DNA of 64,000 nucleotides from Niabella ginsenosidivorans (GTDB lineage Bacteria; Bacteroidota; Bacteroidia; Chitinophagales; Chitinophagaceae): the NCBI RefSeq assembly GCF_001654455.1, contig NZ_CP015772.1, forward strand, positions 2,294,001 to 2,358,000, written 5' to 3'. The notes under the pieces were generated by a model. It was not told where the DNA came from and made no database searches. It worked only from the letters and a program-made list of their open reading frames with translations. Both the position numbers and the translations under genes were made by a program. Below, one piece after another: positions 9,147 through 16,871 of this stretch; position 1 is the stretch's first letter, and each line of letters starts with the position of its first letter.

Positions 9147-10469
9147 TTATTTATTCCTGTCTGCTTCCGGAAGTTCAAGAAGCATCCATTTATTGTCCGT
9201 TACCCCCTCCAAAACCTGCTGCACACAGAGGTTCCAGCCGATAAAACCGACAAATTTTCCGCTTTCATCTACATAATCGGCGGCGGGGGCCAACGGCTGT
9301 CCTGTATCCGCATTATAATTTTCATGCATGCTGCCACAGGTTTTTATATCCTGAAGCAGCAGTCTGCCCAGGGTTTGACCCATCCACTTTATTTCATCCT
9401 CAAATCCATAATTTTTTAACCCGATATGATATAAATAATTTGCAATAGGCCAAACTGGTCCCTGCCAGTTGGAAAAAGGAACAATTATATTCTTATTGTT
9501 ATAGTCTGGGTCTTGCAGAGAGAGGGAGCGGAAACCGTATTTTGCCTTCATCTGCTTTGGATTGATGAGATAGCGCTTGATCATGTCTACGCCTTCCGCA
9601 TCCGGAGCCAGTTTCTGGATTAAAGGAATAAAGCTAGAATAGCTGATTCGTTTATAAAAGGCGCCGGTTTCGCGGTCAACCGTATAATAAATCTGATCTT
9701 CCTTACACCACAAATATTTATTAATAGCATCTTTTAGCTGGGCGGCCTTCTGCATAAGCAGGGCGTAATCCTCATTCTTACCCAGTTTTTGAGCAATCAG
9801 TGCCTGGGCTATTATTTCCCTTAACTGAAAAGTGCTGGCATCTGGCGCTAGGAACGAACGGTGATCTTCCTCCGTAAAATAATTCATGGCAACATTATTA
9901 TCGGCACCGCTTTGCATGGCATTATCCCAGAAATAAAGGTTATAGGTACTGTCCAGCTGTGTTTTATCGCGATAGGCCAATACTTTCATTAACGCATTAT
10001 AGTGCGGCGCCACCCAACTAAAATCATTCAGCTTTAAAGAAGCGAAGTACACGCCTTGGGAAAGGAAAGGCTTCATGGCGAATTTGCCAAAGATCGTCCG
10101 CGGGCCTTTTGTTGTGGCACAGGCAGATACATATCCTGAGCTGTCAATACCGGCAATTAGGTTGAGCGCCCAGAACTTCAGGTATTCCGGTTTACCTGTA
10201 TTGGCCAGATGATTGCCAATAAAAAAGCCATCCCAATCCCACATCTGTTTGTAAAATCCTGCCGGAATGAGGTACGGATATTGAAGATAGCCCTCGGCCG
10301 GCTGAATGACCTTTGGTTCAAGCCGGTTAAATTCGGCAACCAGTTCCGTTTTTAATTTTTTCAATTTGCCCCCGCTTACCGGGTCCGTATGCTTCTTTTT
10401 TTCCAGCTTACATCCTACCAGGGAAATAAGCACGATAGATATAGCTACCGCTTTAAACCTCCATTTCAT
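9147..10469 (-). CDS. MGH1-like / GH63-type glycosidase lipoprotein
   Basis: I use the ATG at 10469 because it begins a clean lipoprotein signal (MKWRFKAVAISIVLISLVGC, lipid-attached Cys20). A start 11 codons upstream is possible but adds a polar extension. The 440-residue product lacks the N-terminal sandwich of the larger paralogue at 2894-4825 and is essentially the (alpha/alpha)6 barrel: MWDWDGFFIGNH (about 75-86), PFSNWQGPVWPIANYLYHI near 335 and SMHENYNADTGQP near 385. These are the GH37/GH63/MGH1 signatures of inverting alpha-glycosidases. As a lipoprotein it may sit on the outer membrane or face the periplasm. Substrate unknown. Confidence 0.8.
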   Translation of the reverse strand: MKWRFKAVAISIVLISLVGCKLEKKKHTDPVSGGKLKKLKTELVAEFNRLEPKVIQPAEGYLQYPYLIPAGFYKQMWDWDGFFIGNHLANTGKPEYLKFWALNLIAGIDSSGYVSACATTKGPRTIFGKFAMKPFLSQGVYFASLKLNDFSWVAPHYNALMKVLAYRDKTQLDSTYNLYFWDNAMQSGADNNVAMNYFTEEDHRSFLAPDASTFQLREIIAQALIAQKLGKNEDYALLMQKAAQLKDAINKYLWCKEDQIYYTVDRETGAFYKRISYSSFIPLIQKLAPDAEGVDMIKRYLINPKQMKAKYGFRSLSLQDPDYNNKNIIVPFSNWQGPVWPIANYLYHIGLKNYGFEDEIKWMGQTLGRLLLQDIKTCGSMHENYNADTGQPLAPAADYVDESGKFVGFIGWNLCVQQVLEGVTDNKWMLLELPEADRNK

Positions 10470-10511
10470 TTGTGTATTATTGTTGATCTTACCTGTTTGC
10501 ATTAAAATTGT

Positions 10512-10846
10512 TTATGATGATTTTTTTATCAGGAGCCCGTTTTGCTCACAGATGGCCAACGTGTCTTTCTGAGTTTGCGTAAGGCAATAGGGCGTTTTTC
10601 ATAAGCCGCATCGCTCCTGCCCCAATACGCACCGGCAGGGGCGTACCAATTTGCTATAGAGCTGATGCCCATATAACCTGCTCCTGTATGGCTCCCCACA
10701 TCACCGCCGTATTCGGCATTAACGCTACCATGTTCTTTGAGGCAGATTTTAATAGAAGCCAACAATTTTTCATACGGGTCTTTTTGCTGTACCTGAAGCT
10801 GGCTGATCCCCCCGACAAACAAAATTTCAATAAGATTGCGTTTCAT
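10512..10846 (-). pseudogene. Short ORF of unknown family with single-base frameshift
   Basis: The frame from the ATG at 10846 (or an upstream ATG at 10858) encodes a weak signal-like N-terminus followed by a Gly/Ala/Tyr-rich stretch (GAGYMGISSIANWYAPAGAY). It stays open to 10529 as written, but the tail after SDAAYEK looks non-coding. One extra base in the A5 tract (plus-strand T5 at 10595-10599) would switch to a frame reading TPYCLTQTQKDTLAICEQNG and ending at 10512. That would give about 111 residues. I do not recognise the protein. It begins right after the GH78 stop and ends before the MGH1-like gene. It may be a remnant of a longer enzyme. Confidence 0.4.
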
Positions 10847-10861
10847 TTCTGCTATCATAAT

Positions 10862-13339
10862 TTAATGGGCGTACTGAACTTCATACCGCCCTGAGGGGAA
10901 CCGGTAAAGGATTGTTTCTGCCTTGTTTTCTATGACCGGAAAAGTTGCCTGACCGAACGATTTGCCATTTATTCTTATCGCTTTTCCTTTTGGTAAAGCC
11001 ACACAGCCCGAAGCGTTTGGCGGGATGGTTATTTTCCAAATCAATTTTCCGTTTTCATTTTTCCAGTTGCTTTCTGCTTTACCATAGGGGGTTTCAATGG
11101 AGGCCTTCGCCCATGCCAGCAGGCCCATCATTGTTGGTTCATAACGGATCACTTTAAACCCCGGCCCTGATTCATCGGGGCAAATGCCTGCCACATCCTC
11201 ATAGAACCAGGCATCATAAGCGCCCAGCATTGGGTGGTTGAGCGAATAGGTTCCTTCCCTTAAACAGGAATCCTTGCTTGCTGCACTTATGGGCAAGATT
11301 TCCCAAAGCGAGGTAGCACCTGCGCTTGCCCACATATATTCAAAACTGTAGGCTCCTTTTTTAGTAAAAACATTGTAAGCAGCAGCAGCATTTCCAAAAC
11401 GGGAAAGCGCTTTGCCGATTCGTCCCATGCCAAAAATGCCCGTATGTAAAAAATTATGATATTTTTCCTTCATGTTCCGTACAATGGCGGCTGACACCGC
11501 CTTTTCATCACCCGGAGGTACCAGCCCAAAATCCAAAGCCAGCGCATCAGCGGTCTGGCTGCCAAAGGTTTTATTGATGTGGTCATAAAATGCCGTAACA
11601 AAGGCATGGGCAATCTTTGTTTTTAATGCACTGTAATACTGCTGGTCTTCCTTATGCCCCAGGATAGCCGCCGTTTTCTGCAGAATGCCCGCGTCCAGAT
11701 AATGAAAGGCTGTAGCACTTAACGGAATGGGCGTATCAATAGTTTTATTGCCCCCGGGTGGGCACCAGTCTCCCAATCCGAACGGAACAATGTGTTTTAT
11801 TTTTAGTGAGTCCTGCATGGACAACGTTTCAATATGTGCTACCCACTGCTTCATTGCGGGATAATATTTGCGGAGTATTTCCGCATCTCCGTAATACAAA
11901 TAGGTTTGCCAGGGCAGCTGTACCACGGCCGTTCCCCAATCGGGCGACGCCACACCACAGGTGCGCCTACCGGGGGCTACCATATAGGGCAGGCCGGCGG
12001 GTTTATCGGCCCAGTAAAACAGGGCGTTGGAATATTTATGAAAGAGAGTGTTTTCTTCAAAGCCGGCGGATGAGGAATGTATATCTTCCAGATACTTTTC
12101 CCAAAAATCCTTCATCTCAAAATTGAGATTTTCGAAGGGCGCTACCGTATGCGCATCCCCTAACCACCCACATTTTTCACGTTGCGGACAATCTACAGGC
12201 AATCCCTGTATATTGCTCAATGCCGTTCGCACTGCCAGCTCATGCAGGCGGTTGATCTGCTGATCAGCGCATACAAACAGACCGCGCCTTTTCAGATCCG
12301 AATGAATGGTTACCATTTTCAGCCAATTCAGATGGGGAACCGTAGCGGCACCGGAGAGCTCCAGGTACCGGTAACCATGATAGGTAAAACGGGGATGCCA
12401 GATTTCTGTTCCGGCGCCCGCGCAAATATATTCGTCTGTTTGTACCACACCAGTAGCAAAAACACCCGTTGTAGCAAAATTGACCGTACTGTCCTTGTTC
12501 AGCAGTTCACCCATTCGCATGGTAAGACGGGTGCCCCGGGGCTGTTTTACGGTAATTTGCGGGATGCCGGTACTGTTTATCTCAAAATCGAAAATGTAAT
12601 TTCCATTAGCCGTTTTCCACATTTTTACCGGCCTGAGCTCCTGTTGCATCCGTACCGGGTTCATTTTTTGCAGGCGCAGCTCTTTGGGGATGACGCCTGT
12701 AGCTGTTACAGCACTGTTCCACCCCGCTATTGATGTTCCTGGCAGCGACCATCCTTTTATTTCTTTTCTCGCATCATACGCTTCACCGGCATAAACGTTG
12801 TTTTGTATAACCGGGCTTTCGTGCCATTGCCAGGATCTGTCTGAAATAAGGGTTTCTCTGGTGCCATCTGCATAAGTAAGCTCCAGTTGCAAAATAAAAA
12901 TGGGGTTCCCATATTTTGCCCACCCACCCCATACTTTGTCCTGACCATAAAAACCATTGCCCAGCAACACTCCCAGGCAGTTTGCTCCTTTTTTTAACCG
13001 GGTAGTTATGTCAAAAGCAGTGTACAGCGCATATTGCTCATAATTGGTTTGTGCAGGGTCCAGCATTCGCGACGGATCAACAAGCACCCCATTGAGGTAG
13101 AGGTCGCCATATCCCAGGCCGCAGAAGTAAACCACCGCGCTCTTTATTTTTTTATCTGCGCGAAAAACTTTTCGGAATAGGGGCATCGGCCGGTCATTTC
13201 CTAACCCGGAAGTAATCCATTGCGCCTGCCAGCTCTTTAATGCCGGCTGCCCCAACAGAACAATCGGGCCCGGCAAACCGAACATCAGCAACCATGCAAC
13301 CTGTATTATTCTTTTTTTTTGCTTATTCATTAATTTCAT
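10862..13339 (-). CDS. GH78 alpha-L-rhamnosidase, exported
   Basis: 825 residues with a signal peptide (ending VLLGQ). It shows the full GH78 architecture: N-terminal carbohydrate-binding sandwich domains (about 35-350, with YFCGLGYGDLYLNG), an (alpha/alpha)6 catalytic barrel (350-740) and a C-terminal beta-sandwich. The loop DCPQREKCGWLGDAH (383-397) is the GH78 catalytic loop, with Glu388 the likely acid. HPMLGAYDAWFYED near 700 is another family block. The N-terminus is encoded over a run of ten T/A bases, yet the frame is intact. It stops two bases before the GH43 gene's downstream edge, so the genes are tightly packed. GH78 and GH106 together give complementary rhamnosidase activities. 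Confidence 0.92.
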   Translation of the reverse strand: MKLMNKQKKRIIQVAWLLMFGLPGPIVLLGQPALKSWQAQWITSGLGNDRPMPLFRKVFRADKKIKSAVVYFCGLGYGDLYLNGVLVDPSRMLDPAQTNYEQYALYTAFDITTRLKKGANCLGVLLGNGFYGQDKVWGGWAKYGNPIFILQLELTYADGTRETLISDRSWQWHESPVIQNNVYAGEAYDARKEIKGWSLPGTSIAGWNSAVTATGVIPKELRLQKMNPVRMQQELRPVKMWKTANGNYIFDFEINSTGIPQITVKQPRGTRLTMRMGELLNKDSTVNFATTGVFATGVVQTDEYICAGAGTEIWHPRFTYHGYRYLELSGAATVPHLNWLKMVTIHSDLKRRGLFVCADQQINRLHELAVRTALSNIQGLPVDCPQREKCGWLGDAHTVAPFENLNFEMKDFWEKYLEDIHSSSAGFEENTLFHKYSNALFYWADKPAGLPYMVAPGRRTCGVASPDWGTAVVQLPWQTYLYYGDAEILRKYYPAMKQWVAHIETLSMQDSLKIKHIVPFGLGDWCPPGGNKTIDTPIPLSATAFHYLDAGILQKTAAILGHKEDQQYYSALKTKIAHAFVTAFYDHINKTFGSQTADALALDFGLVPPGDEKAVSAAIVRNMKEKYHNFLHTGIFGMGRIGKALSRFGNAAAAYNVFTKKGAYSFEYMWASAGATSLWEILPISAASKDSCLREGTYSLNHPMLGAYDAWFYEDVAGICPDESGPGFKVIRYEPTMMGLLAWAKASIETPYGKAESNWKNENGKLIWKITIPPNASGCVALPKGKAIRINGKSFGQATFPVIENKAETILYRFPSGRYEVQYAH

Positions 13340-13341
13340 TC

Positions 13342-14646
13342 TTATTCAAACTTTATCCAATCAATATCAAAAAGATCTTTTCCGGGCTGCCCATGAAATT
13401 GCAGCCAAAGTGCCTGTATTCCTGCAAGACCTGTTACCTCGCAGGAAATGGTGCTCCAGCTACCATCTGCCGGAACGGTTATACTGCCCCGTGGCCCGTG
13501 CCAGGGGTAATTATCTATAATATCAATACGCCCGCCGGCCCTGGCGCGTACCCGTATATTGCAATGCCGCACCCCATTTCCGTAATTGATAAACTTCCAG
13601 GCGGCCCGGTCGCCATTCCGGATCGCCATTAAAGCCTCGTTTTGAGATGTACCCTGCATCAACTGGATCCGTACATTTCCAAACAACAAACAGGCGCGTT
13701 CTGCATCAATTTTTTTAGTGGCTGTTAAAGGAGCTCCCGCTCCCTGCGAGGTCATGAACACTTCCGGAATGCTGCCATCCGGCCGAAAAGTAATAGGCTC
13801 TATACAGGCTTTCCGCATGGTAGCGCTGTTATGTGTAGCGCGGTGATACAGCACATACCATTTTCCATGGAAGGCTACTACCGACCCATGATTATTCCAT
13901 ACAGCAGGATCGCAGCCGGCATTATCAATAATTACTCCGCCATATTTAAAAGGTCCCAGCGGTGAATGAGCAGTTGCATAACCGATGCAGGTAGGTCGGT
14001 CCTGGCGTCCGATATGACTATACACCATATAATAGATGCCCTTACGTTTAAAAACAAAAGCCCCTTCATGAAAAAAATGTTTTTTTTCGGTTACCAGGCC
14101 CTCTACTATGGACGTGGTATCAATGGTTTTCATATCCGGATTCATGCGCGCGCCTTTGGCCTCAAACTGGCCCCAGTAATAGTAGGCCTGGCCGTCATCA
14201 TCTATAAACACGGCTGGGTCAATCTGCGCGGGACCCGTAATCTTCAGCCCGTTGCGAAAGGGGCCCTCCGGCCTTTTACTTGTAACCACGCCTTCCGTAC
14301 CATCCGGCAAACAATAATACAGGTAATACCTGCCATTCCGGTAGCACATATCCGGGGCATAAAGCGGACCGTTTGCATACTGCGCTCCATCATTTTTACT
14401 GGCTGCAGTAAATATGTTCTCCTGCAACTGCCAGCTGTGCAGATCTGCCGATGAAAGCAGGTGATATCGGTCTGAGCAATAGTATTCCGTAGATTCATCC
14501 AGTGAACCGTAGATGTATAGCTTCCCGTCTGGTCCTACCCTGCCTGCCGGATCGGCGATGTACACTCCCGGCGGCAAAACAGGATTCTGCGCCGGCAGAA
14601 CCTCGGTCAATAATAAACAGGCTGCTATTAAAACAATCCTTTTCAT
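13342..14646 (-). CDS. GH43 family glycosidase with C-terminal CBM6-like domain
   Basis: I choose the ATG at 14646 because it starts a standard signal peptide (MKRIVLIAACLLLTEVLPAQ). An earlier ATG at 14676 adds ten polar residues. The five-bladed beta-propeller carries the three GH43 acids: Asp32 (IADPAGRV), Asp143 (QIDPAVF) and Glu194 (HEGAFVF). The last 120 residues form a beta-sandwich resembling CBM6 (GDRAAWKFINYGNGV, WLQFHGQPGKDLFDIDWI). GH43 includes arabinofuranosidases, xylosidases and galactan enzymes. In a rhamnose-rich PUL an arabinofuranosidase or exo-galactosidase role is plausible but unproven. Its stop is almost contiguous with the GH78 gene. Confidence 0.88.
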   Translation of the reverse strand: MKRIVLIAACLLLTEVLPAQNPVLPPGVYIADPAGRVGPDGKLYIYGSLDESTEYYCSDRYHLLSSADLHSWQLQENIFTAASKNDGAQYANGPLYAPDMCYRNGRYYLYYCLPDGTEGVVTSKRPEGPFRNGLKITGPAQIDPAVFIDDDGQAYYYWGQFEAKGARMNPDMKTIDTTSIVEGLVTEKKHFFHEGAFVFKRKGIYYMVYSHIGRQDRPTCIGYATAHSPLGPFKYGGVIIDNAGCDPAVWNNHGSVVAFHGKWYVLYHRATHNSATMRKACIEPITFRPDGSIPEVFMTSQGAGAPLTATKKIDAERACLLFGNVRIQLMQGTSQNEALMAIRNGDRAAWKFINYGNGVRHCNIRVRARAGGRIDIIDNYPWHGPRGSITVPADGSWSTISCEVTGLAGIQALWLQFHGQPGKDLFDIDWIKFE

Positions 14647-14695
14647 CAGTTTATTTTTTATGTTTACCGGAATCATCGAAAATCAATATCCTATT

Positions 14696-16858
14696 TCATT
14701 CAATCATTTTTTGTGTTACTGCCTGATCATTTGCTAACGATGGGCATATCCCGTAAACTGAATACTTCTCTCCATCCAATACAATTGCCGCTTTTAATAA
14801 ATAATTGCCTTCAACGGCGGGAAGTTCAATATTGAATGGCACCACTTTTACCTGATAGCCATCAACCGTTACCTGCTGCCGCAATACCGAAACCACTTTA
14901 TTATCCTTTAGAAGCGTTAGCGCCAGCTCCTGCTTAAAGGTTGTTTCTCGGTCATTTGTTATAGAAACCGGCACTTGCAATCTTCCTAATGCCGGGTATT
15001 GTTTTTCCCATACATCAATCATCAACCCCACGGGGGCAAAAGCAGACTTTACATATTTGTAAAAGCTGGGGTCAAAGGTCAGCGCTTTAACATCCGAAAA
15101 ATTATCGGAGGTTTCTCCAGGCGGCTGGCCCGGCCGGGAGTAGCCCAATCCGCAGAAATGCATGACCCCTGCCGTTTGCCGGTGCGCTCTCCAGTATTCC
15201 GTTTCCATTGCCAAGTGCCGGGCATAAATATAAAGGCGCTCCTCCGGTGTTAGCCTGTTATTGTTCCAAAGCGTTTTATACACCGGCTCCGTCAGTCGCG
15301 TTATTGTTCCATTACGGTTTAGCCATAACCAGCCATATTCATTTATAAAGCGGACATTGGGAAAGCGCTCCATTCCTTTCGGGATCAATTCTCTTGAATT
15401 GGCGTTGGCATCATTTAAATCTTCGCTCACATAGCTGAACAGGTCTTTCTTATAGCCCTGCTCACTCGGCTTATTGCCCATGAAATAAGTAATAAACAGG
15501 TATGGATGCGATTCTATAGGATCTGTTTCTGTAGCAGGTTTTGCCCAGCCGTTCTCCCATGGACGGTTACTGAGATCAAGATGCCGCACCTCATTAATAG
15601 CTTTTCCTGTTTCAGGTGTGGTAGATTCATTATTCGCATCCCATATAACTACGCAGGGATGATTCCACCGTTCACGCATCCAACGGCGAAATTCTTCGGT
15701 CAGCTGTGTTGACCGCAGCGGTTGCAGCTGCTTGCCGGAAATCGGGAATTCATCCTGCACCATCATGCCCAGGCTGTCGCATAGCTGGTACCATTGTTCG
15801 GGTACAGGGCCAATGTGAAAGCGGACCATCTGCCAGTTCATTGTTTTATACCGGCTGATCAGCTTTGCCACCCATTCCTTATTCCAGGGTAGCGTACCAC
15901 GGTCCGCATCTTCCAGAAACCGGTTAAAGGCTACATTGGTGCCCAGCAGGTAGGTGGTTTTTTCGTTCAGTAATGCGACTCCCTTTTGCGGATTAAAACG
16001 AAAAGAGCGCATGCCAAAAGTCACTTTCTTGCTATCAGCACGGGTATGCAGCGTCAGTTCATACAAGAAGGGACTTTCCGGCGTCCATAGGTGTGCATCC
16101 GGTATATTGATCTCGAAATCAGCGGTTATATCCTCCGCCCCTTTTTGCATGATTAAAGGCGGTACCCGACCTTTGGCTACTTTGCGACCACCGGTTTTTT
16201 CGGTAACCGTATACCCGATATCCCATCCTTTCGAAGTATTGCTTTCAATTTCAGCAAGCACGCGCACCTTTTTTTTATGAATGTCCGGCGCACATTGCAC
16301 ATTTCTGATAAAGGGTTTATGCGCCAGCGTCAGCTCCACTTCATCATATATGCCGGGTATATAGCGATCGATTTCATAATCATGCCCATTTTGGATCGTA
16401 TCTGGTAACTGGTCGCGACAGCCCACGCCAATGATAATACTGTTTATGGCATTGGCTTTTACATAGGGTTTTAGATCAAAATACGCAGGCGTGAAGCTAT
16501 AAAGATTTTCACCAACATACTGATCATTAATATATACTTTGGTATGATACCTTGCCTTAAATACTTTAAGACGGATAATGTCAAACGAAGTATCTGCAAG
16601 ATCAAACCTGCGTTTATACCAGTACCAGCCACCTTTATATAAAGCACCCGCGGTGTCTACTGACGGTGCCGCCAGATCCACCAGACCGGGCACCGGTACC
16701 ACGGATGTATAACGTACCGGCAGCGCGCCATTGGTTTTTGCAAGTTGCCATTCTCCGTTCAGGCTTATGACCTGCCTGCTAACGGCCGGCCGCTTACAGG
16801 ATGCCAATAGCAATACCGTAAACCCCGCCAGGAAAAATAGCTGCGCTTTTATTTTCAT
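14696..16858 (-). CDS. GH2 family beta-glycosidase lipoprotein
   Basis: 720 residues. The signal ends in a lipobox (VLLLASC, Cys21). The sugar-binding jelly roll (about 30-190, SLNGEWQL, VYINDQYVG), immunoglobulin-like domain (195-300) and TIM barrel (305-600) are in GH2 order. Candidate acid/base is the Glu in WDANNESTTPE and nucleophile the Glu in RFINEYGWLWL. A further C-terminal sandwich of about 110 residues follows. The NNES variant and the extra domain separate it from the smaller GH2 at 4854-6683. It is probably an outer-membrane or periplasmic exo-beta-glycosidase. Sugar specificity is not predictable from sequence. Confidence 0.87.
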   Translation of the reverse strand: MKIKAQLFFLAGFTVLLLASCKRPAVSRQVISLNGEWQLAKTNGALPVRYTSVVPVPGLVDLAAPSVDTAGALYKGGWYWYKRRFDLADTSFDIIRLKVFKARYHTKVYINDQYVGENLYSFTPAYFDLKPYVKANAINSIIIGVGCRDQLPDTIQNGHDYEIDRYIPGIYDEVELTLAHKPFIRNVQCAPDIHKKKVRVLAEIESNTSKGWDIGYTVTEKTGGRKVAKGRVPPLIMQKGAEDITADFEINIPDAHLWTPESPFLYELTLHTRADSKKVTFGMRSFRFNPQKGVALLNEKTTYLLGTNVAFNRFLEDADRGTLPWNKEWVAKLISRYKTMNWQMVRFHIGPVPEQWYQLCDSLGMMVQDEFPISGKQLQPLRSTQLTEEFRRWMRERWNHPCVVIWDANNESTTPETGKAINEVRHLDLSNRPWENGWAKPATETDPIESHPYLFITYFMGNKPSEQGYKKDLFSYVSEDLNDANANSRELIPKGMERFPNVRFINEYGWLWLNRNGTITRLTEPVYKTLWNNNRLTPEERLYIYARHLAMETEYWRAHRQTAGVMHFCGLGYSRPGQPPGETSDNFSDVKALTFDPSFYKYVKSAFAPVGLMIDVWEKQYPALGRLQVPVSITNDRETTFKQELALTLLKDNKVVSVLRQQVTVDGYQVKVVPFNIELPAVEGNYLLKAAIVLDGEKYSVYGICPSLANDQAVTQKMIE

Positions 16859-16871
16859 TTTTAGTACATCT

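Noticed and set aside
2675-10846. Sequencing error as a full explanation for the three broken small ORFs
   Set aside because: Not excluded, but not preferred: many large genes here keep their frames across equal or longer A/T runs, so errors limited to small accessory ORFs would be a coincidence.
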